Assembly (NCBI RefSeq): GCF_000737335.2
Contig: NZ_JMCC02000007.1
Location: forward strand, 60,405 to 124,404
DNA length: 64,000 bases
DNA from: Enhygromyxa salina
GTDB taxonomy: Bacteria; Myxococcota_A; Polyangia; Nannocystales; Nannocystaceae
Reading direction: 5' to 3'
A model generated the notes under the pieces. It was given only the letters and a program-made list of their open reading frames with translations. It had not been told where the DNA came from and did not search any database. Made by a program: the position numbers and the translations under genes. Numbering within the stretch: the first letter of the stretch is position 1; the number at the start of each line of letters is the position of its first letter. Shown here in pieces: positions 9,433 through 18,439 of this stretch.

Positions 9433-11252
9433 CCGAGCTGCGTCGCTGGCTGCACCTCGGGCGCGCGGGGGTGATCATCTTGGTCCGCGACGCACAGCGA
9501 GCGCGGCTGCGCGAGCTCGCGATGCTGCTCGACGAGCTCGAGCCGGGGTTCGTGTTCACCGATGACCCGACGCTGATGCTGGATCAGGCGCCCGGCAGCC
9601 TCGTGTTGTTCGTGATGCGGCGCGAGCACCTCGACTCCCTCAACCTCAACCGGCCGGTGTTCGCTCAGCGATCTTTGCGGGTGGTGTTGTGGGCGGAGGG
9701 CGAGCTGGCGAACCAGTTCAAGTTTCACGCGCCGGACCTGCACGACTGGGCTTCCCACTTCGTGCGCTGTCCAGAGGGGGTGCCGGAGTTCGCGGTGCGT
9801 GGGCTCGAGCAAGGGTTGCGGTGGTGGCCAGGGGTCGCGTGGACGGGGGCGGGGTTGGCGTTGGCGTTGAAGTTGACGCCGAGCGCGGGGGCGTGGCTGG
9901 AGCTGGATCCAACCCAGGACTACTCGAGCTTGGTCGAGGCGCTGCAGGCTGAGCCTCGGCGTGGCGTGATCTGGCGAGGGGTCGCGACGGCGACCTCGCT
10001 GTGGCGGTTGCGGTGGGCGATCGCGGAGGCGCGGCATACCGGGAAGCACGTGTTGGACAACCCGCGGATCGGCGCGCCAGGTTGGTTTCCGGTCTGCTCG
10101 GATCAACTCGAACTCGACGAAGCGGCTGCGCTGGCTGGGGGCCTGTGGGACGCGGCGCTGGCCGAGTTCGAGCCCGGCGCGTTCGCACGGGTCGAGTCGG
10201 ACCCAGAGACGATCGAGCGGGTGGGGCTGCTGCGAGGGACCGGGCCCGAGCTGCGGACACTGCATGACGCGACGGTGGTCGACGCATGGCGACGCGACCT
10301 GGTGCGACGCATGCGGAATGATCCCGATCCGGCTGAGCGGCCTTGGTCTCGGCACGAGCAGGCGATCTTTGCGGCGCTCGAGCGCACGCGCAAATCCTGG
10401 GCTCAGCGGGGCCGCGCCGCATGGGCGGGCTTCGAGTGCGAGCACTGGCTGCGGATCGGCGCCGACGCCGATCAGAAAGCGGCGCTGCTCGAGTGGGCGT
10501 CGACGATGGGTCAACATGACATCGTCGAGCGCTGGAAGGCCCGATGGGACGTCGACTTCGAGCGGCGCCCTCAAATCCGGGCGAAGATCGAGTGGGGCGA
10601 GAACTCGGACGCAACTCCTACACTCCTGCGTGGTCCAATCGATGCGCCCACGATCGACAAAGGCGTCCACGCGTTGTTCGTGGTTGGGACCAACAGTGGT
10701 TGGGAGGTCCCCATGGCCCGCCGCTTCGTGGCGGTGCAGGTGGTCGTCATGGGCGACCACGCGTCGCCCGGCTTGCGCGAGCTCATGGACCAGGTGATGC
10801 GCTCGGCGGCCGACCAGCTGGGCATCCATGATCCTCAGTTCCTCGTCATCGCGCGGCTCCTCGGTCTTGGCGCGGGCGCGTACGTGACCCCCAGCCTCGC
10901 GCTCAGCTACCTCGACGACCCTGCCCGCCTCGCGATGGGCGGACGCTATCCGTTGCTCGCAGGCGCGGACCTCGAGGTGTCGATCGTGCTGACCATGCTT
11001 GGCCGCTTCGAGGGCGCGCTCGAGATGTTCGACCGCGCGCGCGCAACTGAATTCGGGGATCCCGACCTCGAAGCCTTCGAGCGCTTCCACCAGCTCACCC
11101 GCGCCGCGCTCGGCGGGGCGTCGCTGGGTGAAGACGCCGACTGGCGGCCCGGCTCGAAGGAGGGGTTGGTCGACGCGATCGATCGCGTCGGTCGTCGCCT
11201 GCTCCGTTCACGCCTCATGCAGCTCGGCAACCTCATCGAGGATGCGGACTGA
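9378..11252 (+). CDS. Hypothetical protein with inactive-STAND-like N-terminus and helical C-terminus
   Basis: A 624-residue protein starting at ATG 9378, inside the 3' end of the ATPase gene. The N-terminal 140 residues alternate strands and helices (AGVIILVRDA, GSLVLFVMRREHL, LRVVLWAEGELA) and include LNLNRPVFAQ and APDLHDWASH. These resemble the LNL-R-D and APDFW-W-SG blocks I recall from Walker-less STAND-like modules in bacterial TPR signalling proteins. No P-loop is present. The final 120 residues look like TPR/HEAT-type helices (GRFEGALEMFDRARATEFG). The middle is unassigned. Tight coupling to the ATPase gene argues that the two proteins form a complex. Family assignment is from memory and needs a profile search. 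Confidence 0.65.
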   Translation: MVSPSPTAAQSQAAEAWLTELRRWLHLGRAGVIILVRDAQRARLRELAMLLDELEPGFVFTDDPTLMLDQAPGSLVLFVMRREHLDSLNLNRPVFAQRSLRVVLWAEGELANQFKFHAPDLHDWASHFVRCPEGVPEFAVRGLEQGLRWWPGVAWTGAGLALALKLTPSAGAWLELDPTQDYSSLVEALQAEPRRGVIWRGVATATSLWRLRWAIAEARHTGKHVLDNPRIGAPGWFPVCSDQLELDEAAALAGGLWDAALAEFEPGAFARVESDPETIERVGLLRGTGPELRTLHDATVVDAWRRDLVRRMRNDPDPAERPWSRHEQAIFAALERTRKSWAQRGRAAWAGFECEHWLRIGADADQKAALLEWASTMGQHDIVERWKARWDVDFERRPQIRAKIEWGENSDATPTLLRGPIDAPTIDKGVHALFVVGTNSGWEVPMARRFVAVQVVVMGDHASPGLRELMDQVMRSAADQLGIHDPQFLVIARLLGLGAGAYVTPSLALSYLDDPARLAMGGRYPLLAGADLEVSIVLTMLGRFEGALEMFDRARATEFGDPDLEAFERFHQLTRAALGGASLGEDADWRPGSKEGLVDAIDRVGRRLLRSRLMQLGNLIEDAD

Positions 11253-11297
11253 CCCACACGCTGGACAGCCATCGACCGACTCCCCTAGAGTCGAGTC

Positions 11298-12887
11298 ATG
11301 AACCGCGCGTACGTCGTCATCCCGCTCACGATCCTCGCGCTCGCCGGCTGCCCTAGTGGCGAAGGGGTCGAGGGCGCCACGACCTTCCAGGTGCCCACCA
11401 CCCAAGAAGGCGACGGCGACGGGGACAACGAGACGGGAACGACCGGCGATGGCGACGGCGACGGCGAAGGCGACTGCGGCAACAGCATCGTCGAGGCTGG
11501 CGAGGAGTGTGATCTTGGCGACGGCAATTCCGAGTCGGCCAACTGCACCCCAGAGTGCAAGATCGCCGCCTGCGGTGACGGCTACCTCTACACCGGCTTC
11601 GAGGAGTGCGACGACGGCAACACCGACAACACCGACGCCTGCGTCGCCGGGTGCGTCCCGGCCAGCTGCGGCGACGGCTTCGTGCACGAGTCGGTCGAGA
11701 TCTGCGACGACGCCAACGACGACAACACGGACGACTGCAACGACGAGTGCCTGCTGACCAGCTGCGGCGACGGGGTGATCCAGGCCGGCGAGCAGTGCGA
11801 CGACGCCAACGACGACGACACCGACGACTGCCCCGGCACCTGCCAGCTGGCCTATTGCGGCGACGGCTTCATCCAGGACCTGGTCGAGCAGTGCGATGAC
11901 GGCAACCAGCTCGACAACGACGGCTGCGTTGGGATCTGCACCGAGGCGGTGTGCGGCGATGGGTTCATCTGGGAGGGCGTCGAGGAGTGCGACGACTCCA
12001 ACGAGATCGACGGCGACGCCTGCACGGCTGCCTGCACCCAGGCCTTCTGTGGCGACGGCGTGCACTGGCAGGGCATGGAGGAGTGCGACGACGCCAACAT
12101 GGTCGACGACGACGGCTGCGCGAACGACTGCACCCTCGACGTCCAATACACCTGCAACACCCTGCTGATCTCGGCGCCCAACACCCCCGACGGGATGTAC
12201 CTGCTCGACCCCGACGGCCCCGGCGGCGAGGAGCCGTTCTTGACCTTCTGCGACATGACCACCGACGGCGGCGGTTGGACGCTGATGCTCAATCGCGTGG
12301 TCGACTCCGACAACACCGGGCAGCCCGATCTCGACGCGACGCTCGGCAACCCCGACGCCGCGCGGGCGACCAACTGGCAGTTCAACATTGATCTGTTCTG
12401 GGCCGACGCCACCGACTTCGTGTTCGCCGACAAGGAGAACGCCGACTGCCAGGACTGCAACATCGGCGACTACGACGCGGCGATCCGCGTGCCCAAGCCG
12501 GCGGGCGACGCCTGGTCGCGCTCGTGCAACGCCGTCTCCGACATGGTCAACGTGACCAAGCTCGTCGGTCCGTCTCCAGGCGACGGCGTCGCGTTCCAGT
12601 GCGCAGACTCGCTGGGTTGGGGCACCTGCGCGGGCAACGTGTGCCACTACGGAACCCACACCAACAACACCTCGAGCAACGGCTCGTGGTCGCAAAACGG
12701 CGGCAACGAGATGCACTTTCCTGCGACCTACTCGAGCTACGCCAGCTACGGCAACGTCGACGCCCCGCCAAGCGCGTGGTGTCGCTCGTGCGGCGGCGGG
12801 CAGGCGGCTACCGTGAATTCCTCGGTGACCTGCTGCAACACCAGCCAGTTCAACGCCCGCTCGCGCTGGACTATCTGGGTTCGGTAG
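11298..12887 (+). CDS. Cys-rich DUF4215-repeat lipoprotein with fibrinogen-like C-terminal domain
   Basis: A 529-residue surface lipoprotein. The lipobox is LALAGC (Cys about residue 18), then an acidic Gly/Asp linker. About six or seven tandem repeats follow, built on CGDG-(hydrophobic)-x(5-8)-E-x-CDD-x-N, the myxobacterial DUF4215 Cys-rich repeat. These probably bind calcium and are cross-linked by disulfides. The C-terminal 240 residues carry FCDMTTDGGGWTLM, the hallmark of fibrinogen-related domains, which often bind sugars or acetyl groups. A likely role is adhesion or prey/matrix recognition. It ends 6 bases before the convergent pyrB-like gene. Confidence 0.87.
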   Translation: MNRAYVVIPLTILALAGCPSGEGVEGATTFQVPTTQEGDGDGDNETGTTGDGDGDGEGDCGNSIVEAGEECDLGDGNSESANCTPECKIAACGDGYLYTGFEECDDGNTDNTDACVAGCVPASCGDGFVHESVEICDDANDDNTDDCNDECLLTSCGDGVIQAGEQCDDANDDDTDDCPGTCQLAYCGDGFIQDLVEQCDDGNQLDNDGCVGICTEAVCGDGFIWEGVEECDDSNEIDGDACTAACTQAFCGDGVHWQGMEECDDANMVDDDGCANDCTLDVQYTCNTLLISAPNTPDGMYLLDPDGPGGEEPFLTFCDMTTDGGGWTLMLNRVVDSDNTGQPDLDATLGNPDAARATNWQFNIDLFWADATDFVFADKENADCQDCNIGDYDAAIRVPKPAGDAWSRSCNAVSDMVNVTKLVGPSPGDGVAFQCADSLGWGTCAGNVCHYGTHTNNTSSNGSWSQNGGNEMHFPATYSSYASYGNVDAPPSAWCRSCGGGQAATVNSSVTCCNTSQFNARSRWTIWVR

Positions 12888-12893
12888 TCCGGT

Positions 12894-14009
12894 CTACAGC
12901 AGCTCGAGCCGCTTGGCGCGAGCCAGGATCTCGCCGGCCGCCCCGTTGATCGTGGCGAACAACGCCGCGCGCATCCACATGCCGTTGCGAACCTGGCGCC
13001 AGACCACGAAGCCCGGGTGTTGCTCCCACTCGGTCGGCAGCTCGTTGATGCGCGGGAGCGGATGCATGATCACGCAGTCTTCGCGCACCAGCAGCCGAAA
13101 TTCGGAGCGCAGCACGTACGCGTCGTCGGCCCCGAGCTCGCTCTTGTTGGCGTGCTGCTTGGGCTGCCCCGCCTGACCGCCGGCGTCCCACTCTTTTTGC
13201 AGGCGGGTCATGTAGATCGCGTCGATGTCGCGACCGCGCTCGCGCAGCCACGGCTCGAGCTCCTCGTGGACCTCAACGGTGATCTCGTGGCGGCGCAGGT
13301 AATCGGTCAGCTCGTCGCCGGGCGCGAAGTCGCCGGGCGAGACGAAGTGGATCGCGGCCGGATTGAATTTGGTCAGCACCAGCGCCAACGAGCGTGCGGC
13401 GCGGTTGCGGGCGATGTCGCCGACGATCGCAATGTGCTTGCCGTCGACGCCGCCGCGCTCGTAGAAGCTGTAGTTGAGCGTGTACAGATCCAGCAGCGCC
13501 TGGGTCACGTGCTGCGACTTGCCGCTGCCTGCCGAGATCACCGGGACCGGGCGGTTGGAGTTGAACAGGGCCCACGCGGCCTGGGTCGCAAACTCGTCGT
13601 CGGGGTGGCGGACCACGATCGCGTCGAAGAAGCTCGACAGCGTGCGCACGCTGTCGGCGATCGACTCGCCCTTGGCGAACGACGAGGTCTGAATGTCCGA
13701 GACCAAGGTGCTGGTCGCGCCCAGCTTGTCGGCGCCCGCGATGAACGACTGCGCGGTGCGGGTGCTTGGTTGCGCGAACAAATTCATGACCCGCTGGCCA
13801 CGCAAGATCCCGAGCAGGAACTCGCGGCCGTCGCGGTGCCGATCGAGCCGACGGATCGCCGTTGCCGTGTCGCACATGGCCTCGAGCTCTTCGCGGCTGA
13901 ACTGTTGGCTGAGCAGCACGAAGAAGGGGCGGCCGTCTTTGAACAGCAGCGCGCGCCTTCGCGCTCCGTCTTGGATTGCAGATCGGAATTCCTCGTAGCT
14001 GATCGACAT
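12894..14009 (-). CDS. pyrB: Aspartate carbamoyltransferase-like enzyme
   Basis: A 371-residue carbamoyltransferase, predicted to make N-carbamoyl-aspartate in pyrimidine synthesis. Carbamoyl-phosphate site: PSTRTAQSF (usual form STRTRxSF, so the second Arg is Ala here). The 80s-loop Lys is in SSFAKGESIAD. Also present are VVRHP, SQHVTQALLDLYT, MTRLQKEW and HPLPRINEL, which match the aspartate enzyme rather than ornithine carbamoyltransferase. ATG 14009 is preceded by AAAGGCGAGCC, a fair ribosome-binding site. The frame is open a further 287 codons upstream, but that part is Arg/Ser-rich nonsense. There are no neighbouring pyr genes in the window. Confidence 0.85.
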   Translation of the reverse strand: MSISYEEFRSAIQDGARRRALLFKDGRPFFVLLSQQFSREELEAMCDTATAIRRLDRHRDGREFLLGILRGQRVMNLFAQPSTRTAQSFIAGADKLGATSTLVSDIQTSSFAKGESIADSVRTLSSFFDAIVVRHPDDEFATQAAWALFNSNRPVPVISAGSGKSQHVTQALLDLYTLNYSFYERGGVDGKHIAIVGDIARNRAARSLALVLTKFNPAAIHFVSPGDFAPGDELTDYLRRHEITVEVHEELEPWLRERGRDIDAIYMTRLQKEWDAGGQAGQPKQHANKSELGADDAYVLRSEFRLLVREDCVIMHPLPRINELPTEWEQHPGFVVWRQVRNGMWMRAALFATINGAAGEILARAKRLELL

Positions 14010-14257
14010 GGCTCGCCTTTCGCCCAACCGCTTGGCGGGCGGACTGTAGGGCATTTTCGACCGCTGTGATCGCGTCGGAGATCGCGCGATGCACCCAGGC
14101 GCACGTGCGTTTGCGTGACGCTTGCGAGCGGCGATACGCAGCTCGGGCAGCGCGTGGAAACGGTCGCCAAGGCGAAGCCGTCCGCGAATGTGTCCGCGAG
14201 CGGGCGAGAGGCCCTCAGCCCTGGTCGGCGCCCCTGACACTGGTCTAGACTCGCGGG

Positions 14258-16423
14258 GTGGAATCGCAACCTGGCGCGAGAGGCGGAACTCCTGGACGAA
14301 GCCCCGTTCAGGTTGCTCGGCGGGGGGCCGATCTGCTGGTGGTCGGGGACGACGAGATCTGTGCCGAGGTCGCCGGGTTGTTGGCGGCGCTGCGTCCACC
14401 CGTTCAGGTTCACGTCGCCGCCCGCGCCGAGACTCTCGAGCAGCTGACGGCGGAGCTGGCGAACACCACCGAGAACCCGGTCGCGATCCTGGTAGCGATC
14501 GACCAGCTCGATACGACCAACCTCGCGTGGATGCGGCGAATCGTCGCGAACACCAAGCTCCCAATGTTGGTAGTCGTGCCCGCTCACTCGGCGCAGCGCT
14601 CGGCGCTGCGAGAGAGCGCACGTGAAGTTGGTGCGCTCGATTGCCTGTTGCGCAGCGAGTTGTCGAGCCCGCTGCTCGAAGCCGCGTTGACCCACGCGCG
14701 CGATCACAACCTCCAGAACGGGCGCTACACCGAGCTACGCGAGCGCTTCTCGCTGGCGATCCGCGGCTCGCGTGACGGCATGTGGGAGTGGGATCTCCTG
14801 CGTGGGCGCGTCTACTACTCGCACCGCTGGCGCGAGCTGTTGGGCCTGCGCAACACGGACCTGCCCCCAACCCTCGAGGCTTGGCTGTCTCGCGTACACC
14901 CGCAGGACGTCGAGCGACTGCGCGCCGATCTCGAAGCGAACGTGAGCGGGGAGTCGCTGATCCACGAGAACGAGCATCGGGTCCGCGACGGCGCCAACGA
15001 GTGGCGCTGGGTGATGTCGCGCGCGGTCGTGCACCGCAACGCCGAGGGTCGCGCCCGGCGGATGGCCGGGTCGATGACCGACGTCTCGGCCTATCGTCAG
15101 CGCGAACGGGCGATCCGCGAGCGCAGCCGCAAAGACACGGTGACCAAGCTGCCGGATCGCCGCGTGTTCCTCGAGCGCGGGGCTCGGGCGGTCGAGCTCA
15201 GCCGCGCCCACGACGACTACATGTTCGTGGTCTTGATGGTCGCCGTGGATCGCATCACGCAGATCCGCGACAGCTACGGGATCGAGGCCGCCGACCAGGT
15301 CGTGGCGGTCATGGCCCAACGCCTGTACGGCTGCCTGCGCCCAGAGGATCACTTGTTTCGGTACTCGACCAGCAAGTTTGCGATCCTGATCGAAGACGTT
15401 GAAGACCCGGGGTTTGGCACCTCGTTGGCCAACCGGATCCACGACGTCGTGGGCGAGCCGTTCGAGGTCGACGGCGCGGTCAACTTCACGACGGTCAGCA
15501 TTGGCATGACCTCGAGCGCGCACGGCTACAAGCGCGTCGAGGACGTGGTCACCGACGTCAGCGCCGCGACCGACTCGGCCCGCGACCACGGCAAGGGCCG
15601 CCACGAGATCTACGACACCAGCATGCGCATCGAGTCGCGCACCTTGTTGGCGCTCGAGATGGCCATGCGTCGGGCCCTCGATGCCGACCAGTTTCAGCTT
15701 CACTATCAGCCGCTCGTGCGCATGGTCGCCGCGGATCAACAGAGCGAGCTGCTCGGGTTCGAGGCGTTGCTGCGCTGGGAGCACCCCGAGCGTGGCCGGA
15801 TCTCGCCCGTCGACTTCATCCCGATCGCCGAGGACACCGGGCTGATCATCCCGCTGGGTCGCTGGGTCATGCGTGAGGCGATCCGTGCGCTGCAGAGCTG
15901 GCGCGCTGAATTTGGGCTGCTCGATCTGTGCGTGAGCGTCAACCTCTCGGCCAAGCAGATCGGCGACCCGCTGCTGCTCGAGACCATTGACGCGGCGCTG
16001 GCCGAGACCGGGTTGCCAGCCAGGTGCCTCAAGCTCGAGCTGACCGAGTCGGTGATGATGGACGGCGCCGACAAGGTCGCTGCGTTGCTGCAGGATATTC
16101 GCTCGCGCGGGGTCCAGCTGTGGATCGACGACTTTGGCACGGGCTACTCCTCGCTTGGGTACCTGCACCGGTTCCCGGTTGACGGGCTCAAGATCGATCG
16201 CTCGTTCGTCAGTGAGCTCGACGGCACACCGGCGTCCACCACGTTGGTTCGCACGATCCTCAACCTCGCATCAAACCTGGGGCTCGACGTGATCGCCGAA
16301 GGCATCGAGACCGACGTCCAGGCCGCGCAGCTGTTGGCGCTGGAGTGTCAGCATTGCCAGGGCTGGCTGTTTGGCAAGCCGATGGCGCCCGAGGGGGTTC
16401 GCGCCCTGTTGGCGGGACCATGA
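14258..16423 (+). CDS. Receiver-like/PAS/degenerate GGDEF/EAL cyclic-di-GMP phosphodiesterase
   Basis: A 721-residue cyclic-di-GMP signalling protein. Order: N-terminal receiver-like domain without a clear phospho-Asp (about 25-150), PAS with PAC (about 165-285, WEWDLLRGRVYYSHRW), GGDEF-type domain (about 290-450) and EAL domain (about 465-715). The cyclase signature is replaced by YSTSKF, so diguanylate cyclase activity should be lost. The EAL domain looks complete: FEALLRW, ELTES, DDFGTGYSSL, KIDRSFV, EGIET. It should therefore hydrolyse cyclic-di-GMP, with the dead GGDEF perhaps sensing GTP. The start is GTG 14258. No membrane segment is visible. Confidence 0.9.
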   Translation: MESQPGARGGTPGRSPVQVARRGADLLVVGDDEICAEVAGLLAALRPPVQVHVAARAETLEQLTAELANTTENPVAILVAIDQLDTTNLAWMRRIVANTKLPMLVVVPAHSAQRSALRESAREVGALDCLLRSELSSPLLEAALTHARDHNLQNGRYTELRERFSLAIRGSRDGMWEWDLLRGRVYYSHRWRELLGLRNTDLPPTLEAWLSRVHPQDVERLRADLEANVSGESLIHENEHRVRDGANEWRWVMSRAVVHRNAEGRARRMAGSMTDVSAYRQRERAIRERSRKDTVTKLPDRRVFLERGARAVELSRAHDDYMFVVLMVAVDRITQIRDSYGIEAADQVVAVMAQRLYGCLRPEDHLFRYSTSKFAILIEDVEDPGFGTSLANRIHDVVGEPFEVDGAVNFTTVSIGMTSSAHGYKRVEDVVTDVSAATDSARDHGKGRHEIYDTSMRIESRTLLALEMAMRRALDADQFQLHYQPLVRMVAADQQSELLGFEALLRWEHPERGRISPVDFIPIAEDTGLIIPLGRWVMREAIRALQSWRAEFGLLDLCVSVNLSAKQIGDPLLLETIDAALAETGLPARCLKLELTESVMMDGADKVAALLQDIRSRGVQLWIDDFGTGYSSLGYLHRFPVDGLKIDRSFVSELDGTPASTTLVRTILNLASNLGLDVIAEGIETDVQAAQLLALECQHCQGWLFGKPMAPEGVRALLAGP

Positions 16424-16442
16424 GCGGCGTGGCCACGCTCGA

Positions 16443-17129
<687 letters not shown>

Positions 17130-17140
17130 GGTGTTCGCGT

Positions 17141-17686
17141 TCACGGTTCTTTCACGCAGCGGATCCGAAACGGCTTGCGGTCGCGTGGGATCGTGGTCGC
17201 GGGCGCGCCCTGGGGATCTTCCGGGTCGACGATCCACGCCTGGCCCATGTCGTCTTCGTAGGGGGTGCGGGTCCAGTGGTAGCCAGCCGTGGCCTCGAGC
17301 CCCTCGACGCCCTTGAAGCGGAGCACCTCGTCCTTGCCGGGGAGCCGCCAGTTGACGTGGCCGCCCAGCTGCAGCTCCCGACAGTGGGCGTCGCCGGCGG
17401 GCTGCATGAGCTCGGGGCAGGGGTGGGGCTCGGCGCAGGTCTGCACGTACAGCCACGGATCCCGCAGCGTGATCGTGCCTTCGGGGGCTGCCGGAGGCTC
17501 GGCCGTTGGCGTGGCGAAGTTTGCTTCTTTGTCGTCCGCGCCGGGATCCGCGTCGGGATCTGGCTTCGCGTCCGATTTTTGATCGGGCGCGGCCTGTGGG
17601 TCCTTGGCCGCTTGCTTGTCGCACCCGGGCACGAAGGCGAGCGACATGACGGACACGCTGAACACCCTGACGAGCAGTGGACGCAT
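17141..17686 (-). CDS. DUF1566-type lipoprotein
   Basis: A 181-residue lipoprotein whose signal peptide ends in LAFVPGCDK. A Pro/Asp/Lys-rich linker follows, then a C-terminal domain with CRELQLGGHVNWRLPGKDE and YHWTRTPYEDDMGQAWIVD. The W-RLP-x-x-x-E and W-T-x-T-x-Y blocks are typical of DUF1566, found in bacterial exported proteins of unknown role. ATG 17686 was chosen because the longer frame adds residues with no homology ahead of the signal peptide. The stop at 17141 overlaps a possible GTG start of the Gly-Asp-tailed lipoprotein, suggesting one operon. Confidence 0.75.
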   Translation of the reverse strand: MRPLLVRVFSVSVMSLAFVPGCDKQAAKDPQAAPDQKSDAKPDPDADPGADDKEANFATPTAEPPAAPEGTITLRDPWLYVQTCAEPHPCPELMQPAGDAHCRELQLGGHVNWRLPGKDEVLRFKGVEGLEATAGYHWTRTPYEDDMGQAWIVDPEDPQGAPATTIPRDRKPFRIRCVKEP

Positions 17687-17699
17687 CGCCTGGAGCGTA

Positions 17700-18317
17700 T
17701 CAGCCGACGCGGTAGTTGTGGGCCAGGCGAATGTATTTCCCGGCGAGCTTGCGGTGGAACTCTTCATCGGCGGCTGTGAGCGTCTTGACCACCCGCCCGG
17801 GCACGCCCAGGACCAGGCTGCGCGGGGGAATTGTCGTTCCGGGTGTCACCAAGGCGCCCGAGCCGATGATGCTGCCCTCGCCGACCTCCACGTTGTCGAG
17901 GATCGTTGCTTGGATCCCGATCAAGCAGCCGCCGCGGATCAAGCAGCCGTGCAGGACCGCCCGGTGACCCACGACGACCTCTTCGCCGATGATCGTGGGG
18001 TCGAGATCGCCAAGATGTATGATCGCCCCATCCTGAATGTTGGAGCGCTCGTGTACCTCGATCCGGCTGAGGTCCCCGCGCAGGACGCAGCCGTACCAGA
18101 TGCTGACGTCGTCGTAGAGCCGTACATCGCCCACGATCGCAGCCCCGGACGCCACGTGTACGAACGCGCCGACGCTGGGGATCTGATCGAGGTAGCGCTC
18201 GAAGATCGCCCCGGGGAAGCGCTCTCGCAGCTCGTCTAGCTCGTCCTCGAGGGCGTTCGCGTTCGCTGGTGGACCCGCGACGAGTGGCACCGAGTCGACG
18301 ATCGTCCGGGAGGCCAT
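17700..18317 (-). CDS. Gamma-carbonic-anhydrase-like hexapeptide-repeat protein
   Basis: A 205-residue left-handed beta-helix protein. Hexapeptide periodicity is plain through the middle (AAIVGDVRLYDDVSIWYGCV, then NIQDGAIIHLGD, VVGHRAVLHGCLIRGG, LIGIQATILD). RGDLSRIEVHERSNIQDG and the spaced His residues (HLGD, VGHRAVLHG) match the gamma-class carbonic anhydrase/YrdA/PaaY family, in which three His bind the metal. Whether it hydrates CO2 is uncertain, as many YrdA-like members are inactive. ATG 18317 was preferred, though an ATG at 18329 is possible. It lies 13 bases upstream of the DUF1566 lipoprotein gene. Confidence 0.85.
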   Translation of the reverse strand: MASRTIVDSVPLVAGPPANANALEDELDELRERFPGAIFERYLDQIPSVGAFVHVASGAAIVGDVRLYDDVSIWYGCVLRGDLSRIEVHERSNIQDGAIIHLGDLDPTIIGEEVVVGHRAVLHGCLIRGGCLIGIQATILDNVEVGEGSIIGSGALVTPGTTIPPRSLVLGVPGRVVKTLTAADEEFHRKLAGKYIRLAHNYRVG

Positions 18318-18439
18318 CCGCGAGAGCATACCTGGCCGCGTGGCGATTGGCTCGATCTCCCGCTGGGGCCACGCCAAGCGGTGCGAACAAGCAAGCGTCG
18401 CACTTGCCAGCCGACCACCGCTTCGCGTAGAAGAATCGC

